Below, piece by piece: positions 15,221 to 22,984 of a stretch of 24,799 nt of DNA. The notes beneath the pieces are model-generated. The model had not been told where the DNA came from. It did not search any database and saw nothing but the letters and a program-made list of their open reading frames with translations. Numbering within the stretch: position 1 is the first letter of the stretch; each line of letters begins with the position of its first letter. The position numbers were made by a program, and so were the translations under genes. This DNA comes from JBBDYH01 sp040901795 (GTDB lineage Bacteria > Planctomycetota > Planctomycetia > Pirellulales > JALHPA01), in NCBI GenBank assembly GCA_040901795.1, contig JBBDYH010000078.1, positions 1 to 24,799 of the forward strand, given 5' to 3'.

Positions 15221-17197
15221 ATGCGACTGATCGCCGCTTGGTACTGCTTGGCCATTCTTCCATTCACGGCAGCCGCGGTACGCGCGCAGGTTGACCTCGC
15301 GGCCAAGGAAGAACAGGCAATCCAGGCGGCGGTCGCGCAGGTAGCGCCTGCTGTCGTGCGCATCGAGACATTGGGGGGGCTTGAGACGGTCGGAAGCTTT
15401 TTATTCGGCACGGGGCCTACTACGGGCCTGATGGTTTCGGCTGACGGCTATATCATCTCGAGCGCCTTCAACTTCGCCCAAAAACCGGCGCAGATTCTGG
15501 TCTATATCGCTAACAGCCCGGTCCCTGCCGAATTGGTCTCGACCGATCACAATCGCCGGCTGGTGTTGCTCAAAGTCAACACGGACAAGCCGCTGGCTGT
15601 ACCTGAGATAGCGTCGATGAAAGACCTCCGTGTGGGGCAGTGGTCGATCGCCGTGGGCCGTACGTTTGGCGATGGTAAGAATCCCAACGTTTCGGCAGGC
15701 ATCATCAGCGCCACCAACCGCATTTGGAGCCGTGCGGTCCAGACCGACGCCAAGATCTCACCCGCGAATTATGGCGGGCCGCTGGTCGATATTCGCGGCC
15801 GCGTGATCGGCGTGCTGGCCCCGTTGGCGCAAGACGGCTTCGGCGCGCCGGGGCCGGCGAGCGAGGTGGCGGGCGTGGAGTGGTACGATTCCGGAATCGG
15901 TTTTGCGATTCCGCTCGAGCAAATCACCGAGCTTTTGCCGCGGATGAAGGAAACGAAGGAGCTGCACGCAGGCAAGCTGGGCGTGAGCCTGAAGGGGACG
16001 GATCTCTTCTCCGGCGATGTGATCATTGCAGCGGCCGCGGCCGGCTCGCCCGCACAGCAGGCGGGGTTGAAGGCGGGCGATAAGATCATCGAGGTGGACG
16101 GCGCGAAAATTACGCGACAAGCCGAGCTGCGGCACGTGCTGATGCCCCGCTACGCCGGCGATAAGATCAAGCTGGCGGCGCTGCGAGGCGAAGAGCGAAT
16201 CGAGCGCGAAATCGAATTAGTGGCCGAGATCGCCCCGTACCAGTTCCCATTTCTGGGCATTCTGCCGTTGCGTGAGCCGTCGGAGGAGCAGGGCGTGGTC
16301 GTGCGCTACGTTTTCCCCGACAGCCCGGCGGCGAAGGCCGACCTTCAGCCGCAGGACCGCATTGTCGCCCTGAACGGCAAACCAGTCGCGGACCGCGACG
16401 GGCTTTTGGAGCTGATGGCTGCGGAAGCAGTGGATCACGAAGTTGAGCTGGAAATCCGCCGTGGAGAAGCGACGAAGAAGCAGAAAGTCAAGCTGGCCGC
16501 CTATCCGGAGCTCATCCCCGGAGAACTTCCGCCAGCCCATGGCGAAATCCCGCCGGGTGATGGCGAGAAGCGGGCGACGGGACTGGTGAGCATCAAGATT
16601 CCAGAGATCGCCAACTCGTGTAGCGCCTATGTGCCCGAGTCGTACCAAGCGAACGTTCCGCACGGCGTCGTCGTTTGGCTGCATGGTCCGGGTGGATACC
16701 AGGAGGCCGAGTTGGCCGAGGCTTGGAAGGAACATTGCGGCAAGCATGACTTGATCCTGTTGGCGCCCAAGAGCGGCGATCCGCTCAAGTGGCAGCGGGA
16801 CGAATTGGAGTTCATCCGCAAGACACTCGACGATGTGCTGGCGAAGTACAACGTCGATCGCAAGCGGATCACGGTGGCTGGAGTGGAAGGGGGCGGCGCG
16901 ATGGCGTATCTGTTTGCCTTCGGCAATCGCGAGCTCGTACCGGGAGTGGTGGCGATCGAGGCGCCGCTGCCGGCCGGCACGCGCGTGCCGGCCACGGACG
17001 CCGTCCAGCGGCAAGTGTTCTATGTCGCCTCCGCCAAGCAATCCTCCTCCGCCGCGCAGATCCAAGCGACGATCCAGCAGCTTCGCGGCCTGAAGTATCC
17101 GGTCACCGTGAAGGACCTGGGCGATACGTCCCGGCCGCTCGCCGCGGAGGAACGAGCCGAACTGGCGCGTTGGACCGACACGCTGGACCGGATCTAG
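15221..17197 (+). CDS. HtrA-like pseudoprotease, two PDZ domains, inactive alpha/beta-hydrolase-like domain
   Basis: This is a 658-residue protein with a signal peptide (about 1-23). The trypsin-like fold aligns well with HtrA proteins, but all three catalytic positions are replaced: Phe83 for His (SSAFNF), Arg113 for Asp (DHNRRLVLLKV) and Tyr184 for Ser (SPANYGGPLV). Two PDZ domains follow (about 245-335 and 340-430). From about 460 to the end is an alpha/beta-hydrolase or esterase-like domain with 'VVVWLHGPGGYQEAELAE' and 'RKRITVAGVEGGGAMAY'. Its GxSxG elbow reads G-V-E-G-G, with Glu556 at the nucleophile position, and the usual late His is not evident. Neither half is expected to be catalytic, so binding or scaffolding is the likely job. 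ATG 15221 is eight bases after the preceding stop. Confidence 0.87.
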   Translation: MRLIAAWYCLAILPFTAAAVRAQVDLAAKEEQAIQAAVAQVAPAVVRIETLGGLETVGSFLFGTGPTTGLMVSADGYIISSAFNFAQKPAQILVYIANSPVPAELVSTDHNRRLVLLKVNTDKPLAVPEIASMKDLRVGQWSIAVGRTFGDGKNPNVSAGIISATNRIWSRAVQTDAKISPANYGGPLVDIRGRVIGVLAPLAQDGFGAPGPASEVAGVEWYDSGIGFAIPLEQITELLPRMKETKELHAGKLGVSLKGTDLFSGDVIIAAAAAGSPAQQAGLKAGDKIIEVDGAKITRQAELRHVLMPRYAGDKIKLAALRGEERIEREIELVAEIAPYQFPFLGILPLREPSEEQGVVVRYVFPDSPAAKADLQPQDRIVALNGKPVADRDGLLELMAAEAVDHEVELEIRRGEATKKQKVKLAAYPELIPGELPPAHGEIPPGDGEKRATGLVSIKIPEIANSCSAYVPESYQANVPHGVVVWLHGPGGYQEAELAEAWKEHCGKHDLILLAPKSGDPLKWQRDELEFIRKTLDDVLAKYNVDRKRITVAGVEGGGAMAYLFAFGNRELVPGVVAIEAPLPAGTRVPATDAVQRQVFYVASAKQSSSAAQIQATIQQLRGLKYPVTVKDLGDTSRPLAAEERAELARWTDTLDRI

Positions 17198-17199
17198 CG

Positions 17200-17529
17200 A
17201 TGCGTCGTCACATCGTTGGCGTCCTGGCGATCGTGATGTTGCTGGCCGGCGGAGTGATGTACTTCGCCGGCTACGACGAGGGGAACGCATTTTTTCTGCA
17301 AGCGGCGTTTCTGCGCGTGGGAGCGGTGCTCGCCACGCTGTGGATTGCGCATCCCGAGCTCAGCCGCATGCGACCGTGGATGGTGATCCTCTTCGTGGCG
17401 GCGCTCGTGGGTGTGGTCTTTGTCCGCCGCCTGCTCGTGCCGCTCTTGATCGTCGCGCTGCTCATTGCGATTCTTCGGCCGCGGAACAAGACAGGGAGAC
17501 AAGGAGACAAGGAGACAAGGAGACCTTGA
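17200..17529 (+). CDS. Small membrane protein at the end of the operon
   Basis: This is a 109-residue protein starting two bases after the preceding stop, so it is likely translated by coupling. It has a hydrophobic N-terminal helix (about 6-24), a second less marked one (about 32-46) and a long one near 57-87 interrupted by two arginines. The last 13 residues (KTGRQGDKETRRP) and the stop codon come from an inverted repeat that also encodes the tail of the convergent cytochrome gene. No family is recognised. The membrane location fits the rest of the operon. Confidence 0.72.
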   Translation: MRRHIVGVLAIVMLLAGGVMYFAGYDEGNAFFLQAAFLRVGAVLATLWIAHPELSRMRPWMVILFVAALVGVVFVRRLLVPLLIVALLIAILRPRNKTGRQGDKETRRP

Positions 17530-17584
17530 CTCAACGTTCTTTGAGTACCTCTCCTTGTTTCACGGTCTCCGTGTCTCCTTGTCT
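17489..17584. repeat. Inverted repeat shared by two convergent gene ends
   Basis: Arms of GACAAGGA octamers at 17489-17525 and 17547-17584 pair at roughly 31 of 38 positions. Inside them ACTCAA (17529-17534) and TTGAGT (17541-17546) extend the stem around a CGTTCT loop. Both stop codons (17527-17529 on +, 17531-17533 on minus) lie at the apex. The structure may act as a two-way transcription end, although neither side has a plain T-run. Confidence 0.82.
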
Positions 17585-20500
17585 AGCGTGGGAGAGTAAG
17601 TACGCCAGAAGATGATAGAAGTCTTGCTCACTCACTTGCTCAGCCACGTTGGCGGGCATTGGCGAAATGGGCGAGACGGTGCGCTCAAAGACCTTGTCTC
17701 CGGCGACGCGGATTTCCTTCCCCTGATTGTCGGCCAGTACGACGACCTGGCCTTCCTCGCGCAAGACCAATCCGCTGAGAGATTGTCCCTCGTCGGTCGT
17801 AATCAGCGTGGTACGGAAAGCCTGATCGACATTGCGGCTGGGATCCAGGGTGTCTTCGACGAGCCGCTCGACGCCGCGATTGCCAATGCCATCCAGGTCG
17901 GGGCCGATCTTCGTCCCCTGGCCGGCGATCTTATGGCAGGCGCCGCACGTCTTGGCAAACACCTGCTTGCCTAAAGCCACGTCGGTCTTCGCCTGCGCAT
18001 AGCCGGCGATTCGCGCCTCGACTACATTCCGCATCCGCTCGTCGGCCGGAGGCAAGGCGGCGAGCAACGTGGCGATGCGATCTTGCAGGTCTGCTCGTTG
18101 GATCTGCTTGAGCCGCAGAACGACTTGCGGGTTGTGTAGCACGTGGGCCGAGGCCTTGCCGGTCTCGATGGCCCCGACAAGCAGCTCGGCGGCACGCGGT
18201 CCGCTGGCCAGCCCTGCCGCCAGATCGCCGGCCAAAGTCGCTGGTGTTTCGGACAGGAGTGCCACGAGCTCGCGATGAGCCGCTGCGTTGTTGATCGAGC
18301 CCAGTGCTTGGGCGGACTTCTGACGCAGGGCCATTGGTTCCTTCGCGCTGGCGGCAAGGCGCGCGAGCATTGGCATGCTGCCGGCGGGGTCGCAAGCCAC
18401 GCAGGCGTCGATTGCCGCCGGTCGCACGCCTGGGAACTCGTCGCCGGTTGCGATTTGTTCGAGCTGCGGCCGCACGGCCCTGAGTTTCATCTCGCGGGCC
18501 AGCTCCGCGCCCTGTGCCACTTGCCGCTCGCGCACGGATGAAAGCAGCTTCGTGGCCACGTCGTTGGCCCAAGCGATCAAAGTTTCAGGCGTCTGCATGC
18601 CGCGCGCTTGCAGCGCCTGATGCATCGCGACGAGCGCGGTGCGCTGACGGGGGGCCGGCTCATCGCGAAGTCGTTCGACCAGCTTAAAGGCCTCGGGCAG
18701 TCGCTCCGCCGGCAAATGGCGGAAGACGTGGCCCAGCATTTCAATAAACCGTGGCACTGCGTTGTGATTCTCTTCGATATACGCCAATAAGAATGCGGCG
18801 GCGTCGGCCGAGGGGATGCCAAGACTGACCTCAGCCACTTTAGCGCGGTGCGTGTCGCGCGTCGTACCTCGTTTCGTGTTCCAGAGGTCGTAGGCATTCT
18901 CGCGCGAAAACTGGTCGCGCAGCGAGATTCGGACAGAATGGATGAGGTTCGCGTCCGCCGCGGAACTACGGGCCCACAAGTCTAGCAACGCTTCGGTTGC
19001 TTTCGCCAGGTCGGCATTGGCGAGCATTTCTGCGGCCGCGCGGCGAACAAACGGATCGCGGTCCTCCAACTTATCTAGGAGTCGGTCCGCGTTGGTGCTG
19101 CGCCTCGCATCAGGCGCCATGACATTCTCAGCCACGATAGGAGTCGCTTGCCTCACCCCGTGAACCCGAACGGCTGCCGCATCATCGTCTAACAGCGAAC
19201 CCGGGGCGTAGTTGGCACCGCGGGGAAGTATCCACACGGCGTGTGTACGTTGCAGTACCGAAAGTTTCTTCGCGGCGAGCAACTGATTCAATCTGTTTGC
19301 GGCCTCCGTGGGAAAGCGGTCGTTTAGCTCATGCGTCGCCATCGTGCGCACGCCGAAGTTCGTATCGCCGAGCTTTGCGATCAGGCCCTCCAGATCGAGC
19401 TTCGTCAAATCCGGGAGCACGGGCGTCTCCACCGGCTGGTCCGGAGTTCCCAGGTAGACCACGCGCCAGATCCGCCCACGTTCGCGATCGCGCTGCGGGT
19501 GGTCGAGCGGAACCTCGTAGTGGCCGATGATGCGGTTATAGAAGTCGGCAATGTACAAAGCGCCGTCCAGCCCGAGTTTCAGATCGACCGGCCGAAACCA
19601 AGGATCGTCGCACTTAAGAAAGTCGGGCTGCTCGATGGCCTGGGGCGTGGAGCCGTGCCATTGGAGCTTGTCATGGTTGACGCGATGCGTGATCGGATTG
19701 CCGATAAACAGCGTGTCGCGGTATTCCGGCGGAAAATGCTCGGCGGCGTAATAGATGATTCCGGCAATCCCCGTCGAGTCGTGCGAGTGGCTCATCATCG
19801 TCGGACCAAAGCCTAATCCGTCGTGCGGCTTGCCGAAACTCGGGTAGTACGCGCCGCGCAGCAGCATGTATGCCGGCAGTGTGTGGCAGTCGGCGGAGTA
19901 GAGATTACCGAGCGGATCGAAGCAGAGGCCGAAGGGGTTGACCTGGCCGTGAGTAAAATGCTCGATGCGCGAGCCGTCGGCGCGGAAGCGGTAGGTGTTG
20001 CCGGAGTTCATCACCACCTCGTTGCCGTCGCGCCCCTGCACACGCGACTCGTTGGCAAATCCGTGGCAGGCGTAGATCCAGCCGTCCAGTCCGCGCGTGA
20101 AACCGTTATTCAGACCGTGCGTGTCGCGGCGCCCGAAGGGGCCATAGAGCACTTCTCGCTTCTCATAGACGCCGTCGCCGTCCTCGTCGCGGCACGAATA
20201 GATATTTGGAATGCTGAACACGAGCAACCGATCGTGCAGCGGCAGCACGCCGATGGGAATGTTGAGGCCATCGACCGCGGTCCGGACTTTGGTCGCACGG
20301 CCGTCGGCGCCGATGCCTTCGATCACACGCACCGTATCGCGCGGCTTGGCGCCTTCCTTGGCGGCGTAGGGATACTCGACCGATTGCGAGAAGTACAGCC
20401 GCCCGGCGTGATCGAAGTTCATGTTGATCGGCTTGCGAACGTCTGGCTCGGAGGCGACAAGCTGGATCTCAAACCCGGGCGGCAAGCGGAATTTTTTCTG

Positions 20501-20626
20501 CTGTTCCTCCGGCGTCAACGCGTCGGTTTGGACGACCAGTGGGAAGTCCTCTCCGCGCGCTTGCACAGCGGCCAAAACAACCAGGAGAATCGTGACGGCA
20601 ACGCTATAATGACGATGTCGTGGCAT
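17531..20626 (-). CDS. Exported planctomycete-type dehydrogenase-like/HEAT/cytochrome c protein
   Basis: This is a 1031-residue protein from ATG 20626, preferred over 20653 because the signal peptide (HYSVAVTILLVVLAAVQARG) then starts at once. Residues about 35-385 form a propeller-like PVC membrane-bound dehydrogenase domain ('GFEIQLVASEPDVRKP', 'FDHAGRLYFSQ', 'HGQVNPFGLCFDPLGNLY') with a calcium-loop-like DEDGDGVYEKRE. About 400-880 is HEAT-type helical repeat. About 885-1010 is a class I-like cytochrome c domain with haem motif CGACH (Cys894, Cys897, His898) and a candidate axial Met990 (SPMPAN). Proteins of this build are greatly expanded in planctomycetes and thought to oxidise sugars or polymers; the substrate is unknown. 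The last 19 residues are encoded by an inverted repeat and extend beyond the usual domain end (LLAYLLS). Confidence 0.9.
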   Translation of the reverse strand: MPRHRHYSVAVTILLVVLAAVQARGEDFPLVVQTDALTPEEQQKKFRLPPGFEIQLVASEPDVRKPINMNFDHAGRLYFSQSVEYPYAAKEGAKPRDTVRVIEGIGADGRATKVRTAVDGLNIPIGVLPLHDRLLVFSIPNIYSCRDEDGDGVYEKREVLYGPFGRRDTHGLNNGFTRGLDGWIYACHGFANESRVQGRDGNEVVMNSGNTYRFRADGSRIEHFTHGQVNPFGLCFDPLGNLYSADCHTLPAYMLLRGAYYPSFGKPHDGLGFGPTMMSHSHDSTGIAGIIYYAAEHFPPEYRDTLFIGNPITHRVNHDKLQWHGSTPQAIEQPDFLKCDDPWFRPVDLKLGLDGALYIADFYNRIIGHYEVPLDHPQRDRERGRIWRVVYLGTPDQPVETPVLPDLTKLDLEGLIAKLGDTNFGVRTMATHELNDRFPTEAANRLNQLLAAKKLSVLQRTHAVWILPRGANYAPGSLLDDDAAAVRVHGVRQATPIVAENVMAPDARRSTNADRLLDKLEDRDPFVRRAAAEMLANADLAKATEALLDLWARSSAADANLIHSVRISLRDQFSRENAYDLWNTKRGTTRDTHRAKVAEVSLGIPSADAAAFLLAYIEENHNAVPRFIEMLGHVFRHLPAERLPEAFKLVERLRDEPAPRQRTALVAMHQALQARGMQTPETLIAWANDVATKLLSSVRERQVAQGAELAREMKLRAVRPQLEQIATGDEFPGVRPAAIDACVACDPAGSMPMLARLAASAKEPMALRQKSAQALGSINNAAAHRELVALLSETPATLAGDLAAGLASGPRAAELLVGAIETGKASAHVLHNPQVVLRLKQIQRADLQDRIATLLAALPPADERMRNVVEARIAGYAQAKTDVALGKQVFAKTCGACHKIAGQGTKIGPDLDGIGNRGVERLVEDTLDPSRNVDQAFRTTLITTDEGQSLSGLVLREEGQVVVLADNQGKEIRVAGDKVFERTVSPISPMPANVAEQVSEQDFYHLLAYLLSHARQGDTETVKQGEVLKER

Positions 20627-20833
20627 TCCGCTCTCGCAGACTAAACCAATCAAGGTGTTCGACGAACCATGCGTCCGGCCATAGACCTACCGCGACGCGT
20701 CGCACCATTGTAATCGAGAATGTCGGCGCTACCATGACGACTTCGCAGACACCCTCGACAGCCGGCCGTCCTCTAGCCGCGGCTGGTTCTCGTTTCGCGA
20801 AGCGCTTTGACAAAACCCCAATCCAACACCGGG
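20627..20833. other. Divergent spacer between cytochrome gene and arsM
   Basis: Promoters for both genes should lie in these 207 bases. I found no convincing -35/-10 pair and no clear operator palindrome beyond short GC-rich ones (for example near 20776-20802). A frame on the + strand starting with TTG at 20807 is continuous with arsM. Confidence 0.45.
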
Positions 20834-21682
20834 ATGCAAACACAAATGGAAAGCCAACAGGTCCGTGAGGAAGTTCGCAAAGGTTATGCGCAAATCGCCG
20901 ACAGCGGCAGCCTGGCCGTCGTGGCCGGCGGTTGCTGCGGTGGCGCGACCGCGTGCGATTCCGACGCGCTTGCGCAAGCAGTCGGGTACGAATCCCATGA
21001 GCTGGCGGCGCTGCCTGAAGGCGCCAACATGGGGCTCTCCTGCGGGAATCCGACGACGCTGGCGTCGTTGCAGCCGGCCGAAGTCGTGCTTGATATGGGG
21101 AGCGGCGGCGGATTCGACGTGTTTTTGGCCGGCCCGCGCGTGGGACCGACAGGGCGAGTCATCGGCGTGGACATGACAGCCGAGATGATCAGCAAGGCAC
21201 GCCGCAACACGGCGGTGTATCGACAGCGAACCGGCCTGGACAACGTCGAGTTTCGACTCGGTGAGATCGAGTATCTGCCGCTGGCCGATAACAGCGTTGA
21301 CTGCATTATCTCAAACTGCGTGATCAATCTTTCGCCGGCCAAACCGCAGGTGTGGCGCGAGATGTTCCGCGTGCTGCGGCCTAGCGGGCGCGTGGCGGTG
21401 TCGGACTTGCACCTCCTGCGGCCGCTGCCCGCCGCCGTGCAAAACGAGGTCGCCGCGCTCATCGGCTGCGTGGCCGGTGCTTCGCTCGTGGACGAATCGC
21501 GCGCCATGGCGGCTGCGGCCGGCTTTGAGCAGGTCGAATTGGCGCTCAAGTCCGATTACGTCGCCGCGATGGCCGGTAGCGGTGATCCCCTGTACCAAAG
21601 GCTCTCGTCGCTTTTGCCCGAGGGGACCACGCTGGCCGATTATGTGACAAGCGTGGACGTGACAGCCCGCAAGCCGGCGTAG
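20834..21682 (+). CDS. arsM: Arsenite S-adenosylmethionine methyltransferase (ArsM)
   Basis: This is a 282-residue protein from ATG 20834; ATG 20846 (MESQQVREEVRKGY) is almost as likely, and no start has a good Shine-Dalgarno sequence. It should methylate As(III) using S-adenosylmethionine in the cytosol, giving volatile or exportable arsenicals. The SAM site is VVLDMGSGGGFDVF (84-97), with a downstream acidic GVDMT strand. The cysteines expected of ArsM are present: Cys34/Cys35 and Cys41 in the N-terminal loop, Cys70 (SCGNP), Cys162 (SNCVINLSP) and Cys212 (IGCVAGAS); the last pair is 50 residues apart as in characterised ArsM. No arsR, arsB or arsC lies alongside, so regulation is not visible. 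Assignment to arsenite rather than another methyl acceptor rests on these cysteines. Confidence 0.92.
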   Translation: MQTQMESQQVREEVRKGYAQIADSGSLAVVAGGCCGGATACDSDALAQAVGYESHELAALPEGANMGLSCGNPTTLASLQPAEVVLDMGSGGGFDVFLAGPRVGPTGRVIGVDMTAEMISKARRNTAVYRQRTGLDNVEFRLGEIEYLPLADNSVDCIISNCVINLSPAKPQVWREMFRVLRPSGRVAVSDLHLLRPLPAAVQNEVAALIGCVAGASLVDESRAMAAAAGFEQVELALKSDYVAAMAGSGDPLYQRLSSLLPEGTTLADYVTSVDVTARKPA

Positions 21683-21694
21683 TGCGCGAGCCGG

Positions 21695-21782
21695 GTGGCA
21701 CTGACAAACTTGTTTGTCAGTGGGGCGCAACGCAAAACTCTATGGCACGACCACTGACAAGCGCGGCGCTTGTCGGTGCCAC
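21695..21782. repeat. Two nested CACTGACAA hairpins between convergent genes
   Basis: CACTGACAAAC (21699-21709) pairs perfectly with 21712-21722. CACTGACAAGCG (21752-21763) pairs with 21767-21778 (one G-A mismatch in DNA, a possible G-U pair in RNA). In addition GTGGCACTGACAA at the left end pairs with TTGTCGGTGCCAC at 21770-21782, enclosing both. They sit between the stop codons of arsM and rnd and may be a two-way terminator. Confidence 0.82.
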
Positions 21783-21802
21783 GCGCGAGGTACTGCCGCG
21801 TG

Positions 21803-22984
21803 TTAATCGCGACCTCTTGGCTCGAACACCAACGGCTCATCGGACAGTGGGTTCGCAATGCGGATGCTTGTCTTGCCGGCCAACAGATCTTCGATCAAAT
21901 GTCCGACCACTTCGGCGCGCCAGCCTTCGGCGAGAATTGGGGTTCCCCCGACGTCGAAGCCAAGACGGTAGGCCACGAGATCGCGCACGTCGCTGGCCGT
22001 GCCCACGAGGCTGGGCGCAATCTCCGCGGTGCGGCAAATGCTGGTCAGCGCCGACGAAAGGAACTGCCCGAGCATGTTGATCTGGTTCGGAGTTTCCCGG
22101 CGCTCGGTCCGCGGCAAGTCCGACTCGGGCAGGTTCAGGGCGCTGTCGATCGCTTCGCCGAGTTTAGGCAGGATCCGCTGCAAGTCACCGCGGTCCAGGC
22201 CGCGGACGGCGCTGATTTGTTTGATGTCGGCGCTCCGCCGCTTGGCCAACTCAATGATCAAGTCATCGCGCAGCACGCGACGCGGCGGTAGATCGCGCCG
22301 CTCGGCCTCGTCCTCGCGCCACCGCCAGAGGGCGCGCACAATCGCCAGCGAGCGATTCGACAAGCCAGCAATGCCCGACACTCTCCGCCAGCGCTCGCGC
22401 GTGCGATAGGCGTCCACGTCGTCCTGCCAGGTTTGCATCTCGGCTTCCAGCCACTTCAGGCGGCCGAGCTGTTGCAAGCGCGCATAAAGTTTATCGCGCA
22501 TGGCTTCCAAGTGGCGAACGTCGTCCAGCGCGTAGTCGATCTGTTGCCGCGATAAGGGGCGTCTCCGCCAATCGGTCCGCGTTTCGCCTTTGTGCAACTG
22601 TTGTCCCACCAGCCGGGCCAACAAGGATCCGTAACCGGCTGGGTATTCGTAGCCGACCAGTCCGGCGGCGAGTTGCACGTCGAACAGCCGCGCGGGGCGG
22701 CGGCCGGTCGCATCAAGGCAAAAGACGAGCTCCTCGCGCCCGGCGTGAACAATCGTCTCGTGTCCGTCCGCAACGACCGTTTGCCAGAACGGCGCTAGAT
22801 CGCCAATGGCCAAGGGGTCGATCACCGCCAGGCGGCCTTGCGCCGCGACCTGGACCAGACACAGTTCGGATCGATACGTGTGCTCCGACACGAACTCCGT
22901 GTCGAAGGCGATTGCCTCTGCGTCGCGGAGCTCCGAGCAGAACTGCGTTAGCTCGGCGGCGGTTGTGATCTGTAGATGAGCCAC
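21803..22984 (-). CDS. rnd: Ribonuclease D, with Glu at one metal-binding position
   Basis: This is a 393-residue 3'-5' exoribonuclease of the DEDDy family, which trims tRNA and other small RNA ends. Asp28 and Glu30 (FDTEF) form motif I. In motif II the segment HAGREEL has Glu85 where E. coli RNase D has Asp85. Tyr151 and Asp155 (DYALDDV) form motif III and match the E. coli numbering exactly. An HRDC domain lies at about 210-290 (ERDLPPRRVLRDDLI), and a second helical region follows. The start is GTG 22984; no in-frame ATG precedes it. The start lies close to that of the divergent membrane protein, so the two may share a promoter region. Activity is expected, since Glu can still bind metal, but is not certain. 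Confidence 0.93.
   Translation of the reverse strand: MAHLQITTAAELTQFCSELRDAEAIAFDTEFVSEHTYRSELCLVQVAAQGRLAVIDPLAIGDLAPFWQTVVADGHETIVHAGREELVFCLDATGRRPARLFDVQLAAGLVGYEYPAGYGSLLARLVGQQLHKGETRTDWRRRPLSRQQIDYALDDVRHLEAMRDKLYARLQQLGRLKWLEAEMQTWQDDVDAYRTRERWRRVSGIAGLSNRSLAIVRALWRWREDEAERRDLPPRRVLRDDLIIELAKRRSADIKQISAVRGLDRGDLQRILPKLGEAIDSALNLPESDLPRTERRETPNQINMLGQFLSSALTSICRTAEIAPSLVGTASDVRDLVAYRLGFDVGGTPILAEGWRAEVVGHLIEDLLAGKTSIRIANPLSDEPLVFEPRGRD

Noticed and set aside
19823..20644. 273-residue + strand frame opposite the cytochrome gene
   Set aside because: It is a shadow frame of GC-rich coding sequence; the minus-strand frame holds clear domains.
20627..20653. Upstream start for the cytochrome/HEAT protein
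   Set aside because: It adds nine residues with no ribosome-binding site; ATG 20626 begins directly at a normal signal peptide.
20807..20812. TTGACA as a -35 element for arsM
   Set aside because: It is only about 21 bases before ATG 20834 and no -10 element follows at proper distance.
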